From Desulfovibrio desulfuricans (GTDB taxonomy: Bacteria > Desulfobacterota > Desulfovibrionia > Desulfovibrionales > Desulfovibrionaceae): a stretch of 64,000 bases of DNA. A program made the translations under genes and the position numbers. The stretch is from NCBI RefSeq assembly GCF_024460775.1, contig NZ_JANFYZ010000005.1, positions 1 to 64,000 of the forward strand. Direction: 5' to 3'. The notes below the pieces were generated by a model, which made no database searches, was not told the DNA's origin, and saw nothing but the letters and a program-made list of their open reading frames with translations. This document shows positions 42,847 to 51,858 of this stretch, one piece after another. Positions within the stretch are counted from its first letter, which is position 1; every line of letters starts with the position of its first letter.

Positions 42847-43668
42847 ATGGGCATAACCCTTTATACAGCGCCGGACTGCATCCGCTGCAAGATCGTCAAA
42901 GCCTTTCTTGCCGAACGCGGGATTGCATACGACACCATAGATTTCAAGGCTGACGCGCAGGAATTCAACACGTTCTATCGCACAAACCGCAAGGCCATTT
43001 ACCGCAATCCTGAAGGGGTGGAATTTCCCCTGTTCTCCGATGGCGAGGTCATCAAGCAGGGTTCCGGCGAAATCATCGCCTACCTGCTCTCGGGCCACAC
43101 GCTGGAGGCCTGCGTAACCCGCAGCGACATGCTCCACGGCAAAATTGCGGGCCTTTACCCTTCGCAATGCCCTGCCGGGCAGGAAGATAATTTTGCGATT
43201 CTTGTTGATCGACTGGCTGCTGGCGGCTTGCAGGTCTGGTTGCAGACCGATGGCCGCAAGCCGGATCTGCTGGAAAAGCTGCTGAAGATCAAGGATGTGC
43301 ACGTAGTCTGCAATCTTGTGGGCGGCCCTGAGGCAAGCACAAAAATTTTTGGCGGCGCGCCCAGCAAGGAAGAACTGGCAAAAACCATGGCCCTTGTGCA
43401 GGCCACGCCCGATGGCTCGGTGCGCTTTCTGGCCATGCCGCTTCCCGCTGGCGATGGCTGGGACTGGCCCAAGAGGGAAGATGCCGCAGCGGCGGCAAAA
43501 CTGGTGGCCGAGGCCTGCGGCCAGCCCACCATGCCCTACAGCATCACCGCCGTCACGGCGGATATGGTATGGGACATGCGCGGGCTTGAGCCCCTGCCGG
43601 AGCAGAACCTGCTCATGTACCGCTCCGCCTCGCGCCAGCACCTGTTCAAGGCAGACATCGTTAAATAG
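42847..43668 (+). CDS. Glutaredoxin-domain protein with unassigned C-terminal domain
   Basis: 273 residues. Residues 1-80 are a glutaredoxin-like domain with a CxxC at Cys11 and Cys14 (TAPDCIRCK). The C-terminal domain contains LQVWLQTDGRKPDLLEKLLK and VVCNLVGG, faintly recalling the barrel of radical-SAM activating enzymes, but no CxxxCxxC cluster is present. It starts 62 bp after the MFS gene and ends 8 bp before the Lpd-like gene. A dithiol redox partner of the next two gene products is a reasonable inference. Confidence 0.7.
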   Translation: MGITLYTAPDCIRCKIVKAFLAERGIAYDTIDFKADAQEFNTFYRTNRKAIYRNPEGVEFPLFSDGEVIKQGSGEIIAYLLSGHTLEACVTRSDMLHGKIAGLYPSQCPAGQEDNFAILVDRLAAGGLQVWLQTDGRKPDLLEKLLKIKDVHVVCNLVGGPEASTKIFGGAPSKEELAKTMALVQATPDGSVRFLAMPLPAGDGWDWPKREDAAAAAKLVAEACGQPTMPYSITAVTADMVWDMRGLEPLPEQNLLMYRSASRQHLFKADIVK

Positions 43669-43676
43669 GGGGCGTC

Positions 43677-45050
43677 ATGCAATCTTTTGATACTGTCATT
43701 CTGGGCGGCGGCCCCGGCGGAACCACGGCAGCGCGTATTCTTGCCCAGGCGGGCAAGAGCGTTGCCCTGGTGGAAAACACACACCTTGGCGGCACCTGCC
43801 TGAACTGCGGCTGCATCCCCACCAAGATGCTGCTCGGCGCTGTGGCCCCGCTGGCGCATCTGCATGCCCAGCAACGAACCCGTGTAGCCAAGGGCGAAAT
43901 TGCCGTTGACTTTGCAGCGCTCCAAACGCGCGTGAGCCGCTTCACCTCAGGAACGAGCAAAACGCTTGGCAAAAGCCTTGCCAGCATGGGCGTGACGATC
44001 TTTACCGGGCGCGGCGAAGGCATCGCGCCGGGCACAGTGCGAGTCCATGCCGAAGATGGCACTACGGATCTGACAGCCCAGCACATCATTCTGGCCTGCG
44101 GGTCATCATCAGCGGCATTTCCCGGTCTGACGCCCGATCACGATTGCGTGCTGGACAGCACCGACCTGCTGCGCATTGAATCTGTTCCTGAGAGTCTTGT
44201 CATCATTGGCGCGGGGGCCATCGGCCTTGAACTGGGTGATTTTTTCTCGGCCATGGGCTGCAAGGTGACCATAGTGGAGGCTGCGCCCCACATCGCACCT
44301 CTGGAAGATACCGATATCGCCGCAGAATTGCGCCGGGCACTGCAAAAAAACGGCATAACCTGCCACGAAGGCGCACGGGCCAAAGACTTGCGCACAGTTG
44401 ACGGGCAGGCGCAGCTCACCCTGGAAGACGGCACGGTAATCAGCGCAGCCAAGGCTCTGGTGGCTGTGGGCCGCACGCCCAACACCGCCGGGCTGAACGC
44501 CCAGCAATGGGGCTGCAATCTCAACAAGCGCGGCTATGTTGAGACAAACGCCTTTCTTGAAGCCGCCCCTAACGTCTACGCCGTGGGCGACGTCAACGGC
44601 CTTGTGCTGCTGGCCCACGCTGCGGAACATCAGGCTGTGTACGTGGCGGAACGCATCCTTGGCGAAAGCGCCGGAGAATATCAGTCCGGCCCGGTGCCCT
44701 CATGCGTTTACGGGGCAATGGAAGTCATGCGCGTCGGCCAGACGGCGGAGGCCCTCCTGCGCGAAGGCAAGAACGTGGAAGTCTCCCAGGCGGCCCTGTC
44801 CCTGAATCCCATTGCGCAGGCAAGCGGCGGCACAGCCGGATTTGTCAAAACAGTCTGGAGCGATGGCAAAATTGCAGGCATTGCCGCTGTTGGCGCAGGA
44901 GTTTCACACCTTGTGATGGTGGCCCTGCTGCTGATCAAGGAAGGCTATACGGCGCAAAACCTGCACAAAGTCATGTTTGCCCATCCCACGCTGGATGAAA
45001 TTGTGTCCATGTCCATTATGGCGCCCAGAGTGCGCGTGGAATCCAACTGA
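43677..45050 (+). CDS. Dihydrolipoyl dehydrogenase-like flavoprotein
   Basis: 457 residues with FAD-binding GGGPGGTTAA, the redox disulfide in GGTCLNCGCIPTK (Cys41 and Cys46, with an extra Cys44 between them), NAD-binding IIGAGAIGLELGDF and the C-terminal HPTLDE active-site His-Glu motif. It should re-oxidise a dihydrolipoyl group and reduce NAD, or the reverse. It is followed 25 bp later by a GcvH-like gene, its likely partner. No decarboxylase, acyltransferase, GcvP or GcvT is nearby. Confidence 0.92.
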   Translation: MQSFDTVILGGGPGGTTAARILAQAGKSVALVENTHLGGTCLNCGCIPTKMLLGAVAPLAHLHAQQRTRVAKGEIAVDFAALQTRVSRFTSGTSKTLGKSLASMGVTIFTGRGEGIAPGTVRVHAEDGTTDLTAQHIILACGSSSAAFPGLTPDHDCVLDSTDLLRIESVPESLVIIGAGAIGLELGDFFSAMGCKVTIVEAAPHIAPLEDTDIAAELRRALQKNGITCHEGARAKDLRTVDGQAQLTLEDGTVISAAKALVAVGRTPNTAGLNAQQWGCNLNKRGYVETNAFLEAAPNVYAVGDVNGLVLLAHAAEHQAVYVAERILGESAGEYQSGPVPSCVYGAMEVMRVGQTAEALLREGKNVEVSQAALSLNPIAQASGGTAGFVKTVWSDGKIAGIAAVGAGVSHLVMVALLLIKEGYTAQNLHKVMFAHPTLDEIVSMSIMAPRVRVESN

Positions 45051-45075
45051 CCCGGCTACCACCAAGGAGAATACC

Positions 45076-45456
45076 GTGAACTTTCCTCACGACAGAAAAT
45101 ATCATGCAGAACATCTGTGGGCGCAAAGCCAGCCCGACGGCACCTGCATCATCGGCATTACCGACTTTGCCCAGGATCAACTGGGCGGGGTGATCTTTGT
45201 TGACCTGCCCGCTGTGGGCGCAAGCTTCCGGCAGGGGGAATCCTGCGCTTCCATTGAATCCGTAAAGGTGACCAGCGAGGCCATCATGCCCGTCTCCGGT
45301 CAGGTTACGGCCATTAACGAAGCCCTCGCAGACGCCCCGGAACTGCTCAACGACGATCCCTACAATCAGGGATGGCTGATAAAGGTGCAACCCACGGCCC
45401 CCGATGAAGGCGGATGCATCACAGCCGAGGAATACGCTCAGGCTGTGGCAAGCTGA
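45076..45456 (+). CDS. GcvH-like lipoyl carrier protein
   Basis: 126 residues, GTG start at 45076 with AAGGAGA upstream. It has the H-protein fold with the lipoylation lysine at Lys64 in ESVKVTSE (canonical SVKAxSD). H-proteins carry an aminomethyl group on lipoyl lysine in glycine cleavage, but related free-standing lipoyl carriers take part in sulfur oxidation. There is no glycine-cleavage gene beside it, so a carrier for another thiol intermediate is possible. Confidence 0.88.
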   Translation: MNFPHDRKYHAEHLWAQSQPDGTCIIGITDFAQDQLGGVIFVDLPAVGASFRQGESCASIESVKVTSEAIMPVSGQVTAINEALADAPELLNDDPYNQGWLIKVQPTAPDEGGCITAEEYAQAVAS

Positions 45457-45483
45457 CCTGCCCCATTGTTAAACTCCCCCAGC

Positions 45484-45523
45484 AATAGCCCCGAAGAATT
45501 GCCCTTCGGGGCTATTCTTTTAT
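45484..45523 (+). terminator. Intrinsic terminator of the lipoyl operon
   Basis: AATAGCCCCGAAG/CTTCGGGGCTATT perfect 13-bp stem (45484-45496 and 45504-45516) followed by CTTTT. Confidence 0.88.
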
Positions 45524-45605
45524 CACGCGGTAGCAACGTTCTTCTTCATGTGCACTCACCACGCTGCCGAAACTGACTGAACAACAATTTTTGGCGTACA
45601 AACGC

Positions 45606-45640
45606 ACAGCCCCTGAGTCTGTAAAAGACTCAGGGGCTGT
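45606..45640 (-). terminator. Hairpin ending the leftward arylsulfotransferase operon
   Basis: Perfect 15-bp stem ACAGCCCCTGAGTCT/AGACTCAGGGGCTGT with a 5-nt loop, 21 bp beyond the last stop of the leftward operon. Confidence 0.75.
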
Positions 45641-45660
45641 GAACTTTCGTGGAGCGGATT

Positions 45661-47028
45661 TTATTTTACTGCGGTGGGCTTCCAAACTTCAAAGAATTTT
45701 GGATAACCGGGCAACAACGGAGCCTTAACGCTCAGATCCTTGCCCTTGAGGCCGGGATAATCGGGAGCATAGCGATAAGCCCTGTGGATCATATTGGTAA
45801 ATGTCTGATGGGCATTGGGCACGGCATCCTCACGGTCGGAGAAAACAGGTTTGGCCTGCCCTGCCATGATGGGGTTCACAAATTCCCATACAACCTCGCC
45901 TGTGGGGGTTACTTCAAAAAGATGCCCCTGATGCGTGGATGTCACAAGTACGTTGCCGTTGGGCAGTCTTTCCGCAGCGCCCTGTCGGTAGCTGAAAAAG
46001 CTGTTGGCGCCATTGGCGGCATATTGCCATACGACCTTGCCGCTGGCAGGGTCAACCTCAATCACGCGGGAGCGGTTGCCCTCGGGCCGTTCCGAGCCGT
46101 TGTCAAATATCTGCACATTACCGTTGGGCAACATGGTGGCGTTGTGTTCGCCAAAAACCTGCTGGGTGCCGTCGTAGTACCATTCGGGACGCGTCCCCTT
46201 GCCGTAGGCGGCGGGGTTGCCCCAGCGCTTGACGATTTTGCCCGACTTTTTGTCAACAATATAAAATTCGCTGAAGTTGCGGGAATTCAGCAAAATCTGG
46301 TCGGTCTTGGGCAGGTACTGCACTGTGTTGAAATGCGACCAGTCAAAGCTGTCGTATCCAGGCCCCACAGGTGTGGGCAGAGCAAAGTTGATGTCCAGTT
46401 GATCCGGGCCGGTGCCGATATGATCCCAGGCATGCCATTCCCAGACAGTCTTGCCGTTTTTATCCACCTCGCGCACAAAATCCACCCAAAAGTCGCGCAC
46501 GGCCTGCCCCTTGATCTTGACTTCTTCAGGCCACGTGCCGGGCTTGCGGCCCTTGGCCTGGAATTCGGCGGGAGTTTTGCGCTCCCAGCCAAGAATCATG
46601 GTGTTGCCGTTAGGCATGCGGTCAAAGCAGTGGTGCTGGATCTCGTTTTCCGTAAGCATGGTGTACGACCACACCACATTGCCGTTCCAGTCCATTTCTT
46701 CAATAATGCCGCCTGCGCCGCCAATTTTAACCGGTTGATCCTTGGGGGCGGCTGCGCGTAGCAGATTGCCGTTGGGCAACAGCGTGGCATAGAGGCCGGG
46801 AGGGTATTTGCTCTTCCACGTGTGCACAACATCGCCGTTCATATCAATTAGATAGGTGGTTGTGCATTTGACCGTGGGCGCAAAGAGCGTGTAGCCCTTG
46901 AAGGTTTTTTCGGGCACGAGCTTGATGACGCCGGTGGGGCCGTCATGCACCTCATATGCAGGAGCCTGCGTTGACAATCCCAGGGCAAGCAGGCCTGCCA
47001 ACAGGGAAATGGAAGCACGAAATCTCAT
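45661..47028 (-). CDS. Arylsulfotransferase-family protein C (exported)
   Basis: 455 residues with a Sec signal peptide (about 1-24, cleavage after PAYA or nearby). The beta-propeller blades carry LPNGN motifs (LPNGNLLRAA, MPNGNTMILG, LPNGNVQIFDNG, LPNGNVLVTS) and conserved His residues in IQHHCFDRMPNGN, FDWSHFNTVQ and FGEHNATML. It should act in the periplasm, unlike proteins A and B. Last gene of the four-gene operon ASST-B, DASS transporter, porin 2, ASST-C. GGAGG lies 9 nt upstream of ATG 47028. Confidence 0.85.
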   Translation of the reverse strand: MRFRASISLLAGLLALGLSTQAPAYEVHDGPTGVIKLVPEKTFKGYTLFAPTVKCTTTYLIDMNGDVVHTWKSKYPPGLYATLLPNGNLLRAAAPKDQPVKIGGAGGIIEEMDWNGNVVWSYTMLTENEIQHHCFDRMPNGNTMILGWERKTPAEFQAKGRKPGTWPEEVKIKGQAVRDFWVDFVREVDKNGKTVWEWHAWDHIGTGPDQLDINFALPTPVGPGYDSFDWSHFNTVQYLPKTDQILLNSRNFSEFYIVDKKSGKIVKRWGNPAAYGKGTRPEWYYDGTQQVFGEHNATMLPNGNVQIFDNGSERPEGNRSRVIEVDPASGKVVWQYAANGANSFFSYRQGAAERLPNGNVLVTSTHQGHLFEVTPTGEVVWEFVNPIMAGQAKPVFSDREDAVPNAHQTFTNMIHRAYRYAPDYPGLKGKDLSVKAPLLPGYPKFFEVWKPTAVK

Positions 47029-47082
47029 GATCATATTCCTCCGAGTTCGTGAACATTGCATGTACGAAAATATCGCTCGGGT

Positions 47083-48669
47083 CTAAAACGAATAGACCAC
47101 ATTGAACGACGCCTTCCATGCATCCTTGACATTGAGGCTTGTGCCGGAGATGTTCTGGTAGTGGCCCCATACGTCATTGTCCAGCCAAAGGTGGATATAG
47201 CCCAGTTCCAGGATAAACGTCAGATTTTCCGCTGCCTTGTACTTGCTGTCGAGGTTGACTTCCATACCCGTATCGGCTGTGGTGAGATACGTGCCGAACG
47301 AGTTGAAGTCAGTGTTATTGCGGTAGATTTGCCTGCCTGAAGCATCAGTGGCATGCCGCCCGGTGATGTATGAGGCCATTTTTGTATCGTTGGTGCCGCC
47401 AAAATAGTTGACGCGCAGGGTATGGCTTAAGTCATCAAGAAAGCTCACGTCCTTGATGCGCGCGCCTACGCCCCATGTGCCGCTGGGGTTAACGCCCAGC
47501 ACGCCCTTGCCGCCGCCCATGATGGGATTGCCCCGGTAGCCAAAGGTGGAGAGCGAGTTGGTCAGGTTATTGGTGGTGGCAAGGTAAGGGAGACGTTCCG
47601 AACCGTTATTGGGGTTGTCGTCATCGCCACTGAAATACCAGCCGTACAGGCCGGGAAGGCCCCAATCCAAAGCATATTCTGCCAGCAACATGCCAAACCA
47701 GCCCCGGCGGTTCAGGTCTTCCTTGCCGTGGTCAACGCTGCCGTAAATGAAATCCCATGAAATCCTGAGAGGTTCAAAGCTGGTCCACTGCCCGGTCAGC
47801 CCACCCCAGTACATGGAGCTGTAATCATCGTTCCACAATCTGGAGGTGCCCCTGGCGGAGCTAAAGGCCGCCGGGTACAAACCATCGCGCAATTCCAGAC
47901 CGTCAATGGCCTGCCCGGTTATGGGATTGGTCAAGGCGACCTTTTTGCTGCCGCCAGGCATGTTGGTAACTGCGGCAGGCATGAGGCTGTTTGGCCCCAT
48001 GGCGCCGCCCATGCCCCAGGGCGTAATTTTGAGTCCGTCCACCGTCACGGGCACGGTCAACGCGAACAGATCGAAATTATCCATGTAACTGGCAGGCTGT
48101 GAGGCTGTACCGCTCCAGTTGTCGTTGAGCAGGCGCATCCACACACCGGTAATGCTGACGGCATCGTTCATTTTCCACGATGCCGCTATTCCGGCCACAT
48201 CGTCCTGAAAAACGGGGCTGTCCAGAGCAAATCCGGGGAGTTTTATGCCCTGAAGGCCCATGCGGAGTTTCAGCGGAGTATTGGGCACGACCCAGTCGAG
48301 ATAGGCGTTTTTGACTTTGACAACGTTGCTGCCATCTGCCCCCAACGCGCCGCCCTGAGCTGCCATGCCCCACCGCTGTTCGCCAATTTCAAAAAAAACG
48401 GTGCCGGCAAGGTTCTCGGAAGCCTTGGCGTTCAGTTGCAGGTGCAACCTCTGGATAGCTTCAAACTCGTCCCTTTGCTGGTGTATGGCAGCCCACTGTT
48501 GCCCCCCAACGTTGTTGCCGTTGCGGTCCTTTCCCATGAAATTTCCGCCGTTGATGTAGTCAAAGGCAAACTGCCAACTTCCCTTGACGTCAAAATCGAC
48601 CGCCCTGCACTGGGGTGCGCTTCCGAGCAGCAATCCTGCTGCCAAAAGTAATATGCCCAGCTTTTTCAT
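47083..48669 (-). CDS. Outer-membrane porin 2 (Desulfovibrio homotrimeric type)
   Basis: 528 residues with a signal peptide (about 1-23) and beta-barrel pattern ending NVVYSF. VDFDVKGSWQFAFDYINGG and FEAIQRLHLQLNAKASENLAGTVFFEIG show it to be a paralog of porin 1. AAGGAGG lies 9 nt before ATG 48669. It sits between the DASS transporter and exported ASST-C genes, all on the minus strand with short gaps. Confidence 0.87.
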   Translation of the reverse strand: MKKLGILLLAAGLLLGSAPQCRAVDFDVKGSWQFAFDYINGGNFMGKDRNGNNVGGQQWAAIHQQRDEFEAIQRLHLQLNAKASENLAGTVFFEIGEQRWGMAAQGGALGADGSNVVKVKNAYLDWVVPNTPLKLRMGLQGIKLPGFALDSPVFQDDVAGIAASWKMNDAVSITGVWMRLLNDNWSGTASQPASYMDNFDLFALTVPVTVDGLKITPWGMGGAMGPNSLMPAAVTNMPGGSKKVALTNPITGQAIDGLELRDGLYPAAFSSARGTSRLWNDDYSSMYWGGLTGQWTSFEPLRISWDFIYGSVDHGKEDLNRRGWFGMLLAEYALDWGLPGLYGWYFSGDDDNPNNGSERLPYLATTNNLTNSLSTFGYRGNPIMGGGKGVLGVNPSGTWGVGARIKDVSFLDDLSHTLRVNYFGGTNDTKMASYITGRHATDASGRQIYRNNTDFNSFGTYLTTADTGMEVNLDSKYKAAENLTFILELGYIHLWLDNDVWGHYQNISGTSLNVKDAWKASFNVVYSF

Positions 48670-48698
48670 CCTCCCGCCTCCTTTTGTCAGTGTGCGAG

Positions 48699-50099
48699 TT
48701 ATCCAAGCATGCGCCAGTAGGGCATGGCCACAAAGGCCACAAACCCGCCCGTAAGCAGCATGCGCAAAGCCATGACCAGAACCATCTCTTTGAAGTTGAT
48801 GTAGCCGCTGCTGAAAAAATAGAGATACAAGGCGTATTCATAGGGGAATATCAGGTTGTCCAGGCCGTACTGGAACGAAAAATACAGAATACGCGGATCC
48901 AGGCCCATCTGCATGCCGAGTTCTGTAATGGGAGCCGAGAGGGTCGAGGTGGCCGCAAGCGGCGTGAGCAGGAAGTTCAGCACAACGCCCACAACATATG
49001 AGCACACAGAGGCCAGGCAGGCCCCCGTTTCGCTGAACAGAGGCAACACAAGACCTGCCAGCCAGTGTGTGACCTTGAGGAATCCGCCCACGCTGCCGAT
49101 TGCCATGCAACCCATGATGAAGAACAGCGGCGCAAAGTTGATGGAAGCCATGCGCTTGCCGTCCATAAGCCCGATACCGGGCATAAAGGCCAGCGCCGTA
49201 ATGATAACCAGCACTGACCCTGCGCTCAGATGGTGCAGTTTGTCGGTGGCAAGCAGCACCAGGGTGAGGCAAAGCAGGAGAAGCGCCCGCCTTTGTTCAT
49301 CCGTAACATCGCCCAGCTCGGCGTGTTTCTGCTCCACTACGGCGCACAGAACACTCCTGTTGACCGAGCTGCGCAGCACAAGCAGTACAATTGCCAGCGA
49401 CATGGCCGTGTACAGCATGGCGGGAAGGAAGTTGAACTTGGCGTATTCAATCCAGCTGGTTTGAATGCCCATGACCTTGTCCACTATGCCCATGCCCATA
49501 ACCAGATCGCCAGCTCCCGTAAGATAGGCCAGCTTGGTTGCCCCTACGGCAATGCAGGTGCCAAGCACAACGGCTGTGGCTTCGCGGCTTTTGGGCCTGA
49601 AATCGAGGGCATCGCACAGGCTCACCGCCACGGCGCAAAAAATTGCCGCCTTGCCCATGATGGAAGGCACAAGGGGAGAAACAATGGCGGCCCCAAGGGT
49701 AATGCCTGCAAGCGCCCCGGCAAAACTGCCGCCCGTGAGTTTGACGCACGTCAGCGCAATGCGTTTGCCAAGGCCGGTGACCTGAATGATCTTGCCTAGG
49801 GTAAAACCACCAATAACGATAATCGGCACCTCGGAAAGCCACGGAGCAAAAACCACTTTCTGTGGTGTGCTGCAAAGCAGTATGTAAAGGATGGGCAGCA
49901 GGATACCCACGGCAATGTCGTTCAGCGTATCCAGAGCCCAGGCGGTTACGGCCCAGAGCGTGACCGCCAGAAATGCGATCATGGGGGGAGTAAGGCTTTC
50001 GCTGCGGGGAAGGACGAAATACAAGGCTAGGGGGAGCGCCAGATTGATGCCCCATTTGGCAAGCAGCCCGGGCGTCAGGTCTGAAGTCTTGATAATCAT
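48699..50099 (-). CDS. DASS/SLC13-type anion transporter
   Basis: 466 residues with 11-12 hydrophobic segments of the divalent anion:sodium symporter family (sulfate, dicarboxylate or sulfonate carriers). Motifs include VPIIVIGGFTLGKIIQVTGLGKRIAL near 90 and ATSTLSAPITELGMQMGLDP near 400, at the position of the family Ser-Asn-Thr anion-binding hairpin. GGAGAT precedes ATG 50099. Its place between arylsulfotransferase genes fits sulfate or aryl-sulfate movement across the inner membrane, but specificity is not proven. Confidence 0.85.
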   Translation of the reverse strand: MIIKTSDLTPGLLAKWGINLALPLALYFVLPRSESLTPPMIAFLAVTLWAVTAWALDTLNDIAVGILLPILYILLCSTPQKVVFAPWLSEVPIIVIGGFTLGKIIQVTGLGKRIALTCVKLTGGSFAGALAGITLGAAIVSPLVPSIMGKAAIFCAVAVSLCDALDFRPKSREATAVVLGTCIAVGATKLAYLTGAGDLVMGMGIVDKVMGIQTSWIEYAKFNFLPAMLYTAMSLAIVLLVLRSSVNRSVLCAVVEQKHAELGDVTDEQRRALLLLCLTLVLLATDKLHHLSAGSVLVIITALAFMPGIGLMDGKRMASINFAPLFFIMGCMAIGSVGGFLKVTHWLAGLVLPLFSETGACLASVCSYVVGVVLNFLLTPLAATSTLSAPITELGMQMGLDPRILYFSFQYGLDNLIFPYEYALYLYFFSSGYINFKEMVLVMALRMLLTGGFVAFVAMPYWRMLG

Positions 50100-50192
50100 G
50101 AGGATCTCCTGTGAAAGCGGGGATCATGGGTTCGCCCCGCTACTAGGCAGAGGCGAACCCGGAAGCACTTCAACGCTAATTTTCTCTAACGC

Positions 50193-51641
50193 CTAGCCTT
50201 TGGGATCTTCCACAGAAGCCACGCAAAGCGCGTTACTGCCTTCGTAGGGCTGGCAGCCCTCAACGGTCACTTCTTTGGCGCGGTCTCCGGCTGCGGCTGC
50301 CCCGGGCACACGGAAGGTAGAAACATTCAGCGGTTCAATGGGGGTTTCTACTGGCTTTTCCACCTGCGGCACCCATTCGTAAGGCACGCGGTATGCGCGG
50401 TAGGTCATATTCATGGGCACATGCTTGCCCCAGTAAGGTGAAATAAATTCCCACACGATTTCGTGGTTGGGGGTAACCTCGAATACGCGCCCGTCAGAAC
50501 CTTCGGTGATGAGGGTATTGCCGTTGGGCAGGCGCTGCATGCCGCTGATAAAGGGGCTGTAGAAGCGGTTGCTGTCCATGGGTTCAAGGAATCCGGCTTC
50601 CTTGGGTGTGTACTGCCAGACAATCTTGAGAGAAACCGGGTCTATCTCAAGAACGCGGGAATGGTCGCGCAGGGCTGCTTTCACGCCCGTGGGCGAGCCG
50701 GGATTGGGCACGTCGTAGCCGCCCCAGCCGCCGTTGTCGAAAACAAGGATGTTGCCAGCGCCCGGCAAGCCGTGCGGCACCATGTGCGCATGGTGCTGGC
50801 CGATGATCCAGCCAATGGCCTTGAGCTCGGGGGAGGTGTCGTAGTCCGGCCCGATCTTCCAGGTGATCTTTCCGGTCTTTTTGCTGATGATGAAGATGAT
50901 GTTTGCCTCGCGTCCATCAACAATAATGTTTTCAGGATGAAAGCGTTCATCGCCAGCATCGTACCATTTGTTGGGGCCAAGCACAGACATGGAGTTGATG
51001 TGCATCCAGTCGCCCATGCCTTCGGGCTGGGTCGGACGGTAGTTGGGGTTACGGCAAAGCGTATTTTTGGGGCCTTCGCGGAAACCCATTTCGTCGAAAT
51101 GCTCGTTGCACGACCATTCCCAGAGGATGTTCCCTTCCCAGTCCACCTCAAGGATGAGGTCATCAAGCAGCTGCTTGTCGCTGATTGCGCTATTTCGCAC
51201 GTTGCGGTGCGCCAGGATAAGGGTTTTGCCTTCAAGCGCCTTGGGGTCCATGCCGGGGGCATAGTAGCCCACGGGGTTGCCTTCGCGCTGAAAGTCGTGG
51301 TGATAACGTGCAAGCCAGCGGCCAGGATAGCCAGGATCTTCAACAAATTCATTTTGATCGAATTTCCATACTATGTTGCCGTCCCAGTCAACCTGGACAA
51401 CATCAAGGCCGTCCTGCACACTGAATTTACCACTGCGGCGTCCTCTGCTTGTCACAAGGTACCCGCCGGGGAAAATTTTATTGGGCATACCGTGAACGCC
51501 CTTCCAGACATTTATTTCATGTCCGTTCATATCCATAAGCACAGCGCCAACTTCCTGAGCCTGAAAGATGGTGTACCCGCCCCAGCATTTTTCAGGTTTG
51601 AATATGGTAACGCCTGTGGGGTAAATTGTTGGATGGCCCAT
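50193..51641 (-). CDS. Arylsulfotransferase-family protein B (no signal peptide)
   Basis: 482 residues, the same length as protein A and clearly its close paralog: both begin MGHPTIYPTGVT, and share HHDFQREG, AIGWIIGQHHAHM, SRVLEIDPV, WQYTP and RLPNGNTLI. The same beta-propeller blade motifs are present and there is no export signal. GGAGG precedes ATG 51641 at 9 nt. It is the first gene of the leftward operon and is divergent from regulator 2, mirroring the regulator 1/protein A pair. Confidence 0.85.
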   Translation of the reverse strand: MGHPTIYPTGVTIFKPEKCWGGYTIFQAQEVGAVLMDMNGHEINVWKGVHGMPNKIFPGGYLVTSRGRRSGKFSVQDGLDVVQVDWDGNIVWKFDQNEFVEDPGYPGRWLARYHHDFQREGNPVGYYAPGMDPKALEGKTLILAHRNVRNSAISDKQLLDDLILEVDWEGNILWEWSCNEHFDEMGFREGPKNTLCRNPNYRPTQPEGMGDWMHINSMSVLGPNKWYDAGDERFHPENIIVDGREANIIFIISKKTGKITWKIGPDYDTSPELKAIGWIIGQHHAHMVPHGLPGAGNILVFDNGGWGGYDVPNPGSPTGVKAALRDHSRVLEIDPVSLKIVWQYTPKEAGFLEPMDSNRFYSPFISGMQRLPNGNTLITEGSDGRVFEVTPNHEIVWEFISPYWGKHVPMNMTYRAYRVPYEWVPQVEKPVETPIEPLNVSTFRVPGAAAAGDRAKEVTVEGCQPYEGSNALCVASVEDPKG

Positions 51642-51765
51642 ATTAAATTCCTCCAGATCAATTGATGTTTGCGGAATGCGCCAATATCCAGCAGAAGGCG
51701 AGGAACAGCGCACAAGGTATTTGATCCACTCTATGGGGCAGGATAGTACCGATTCAGGGAAGGCA

Positions 51766-51782
51766 CGTGTTTCATTTGCAAC
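51766..51782. promoter_or_regulatory. Degenerate candidate operator, site 4
   Basis: On the minus strand, GTTGC-AAAT-GAAACACG: the first half matches sites 1-3, the second is altered (GAAAC for ACAAC). It lies in the shared promoter of protein B (126 bp upstream) and regulator 2 (77 bp upstream). Weaker than the other three. Confidence 0.35.
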
Positions 51783-51858
51783 ATTTTTCACAATTAATTG
51801 CATTTTGGAGCAAAACCCTGTTATCAGAATGCCAGAGCAACTGTTCTAAGGAGGCAAA

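Noticed and set aside
45649..46761. A 370-codon open frame on the plus strand
   Set aside because: Antisense shadow of arylsulfotransferase C, with no domain or start signal of its own.
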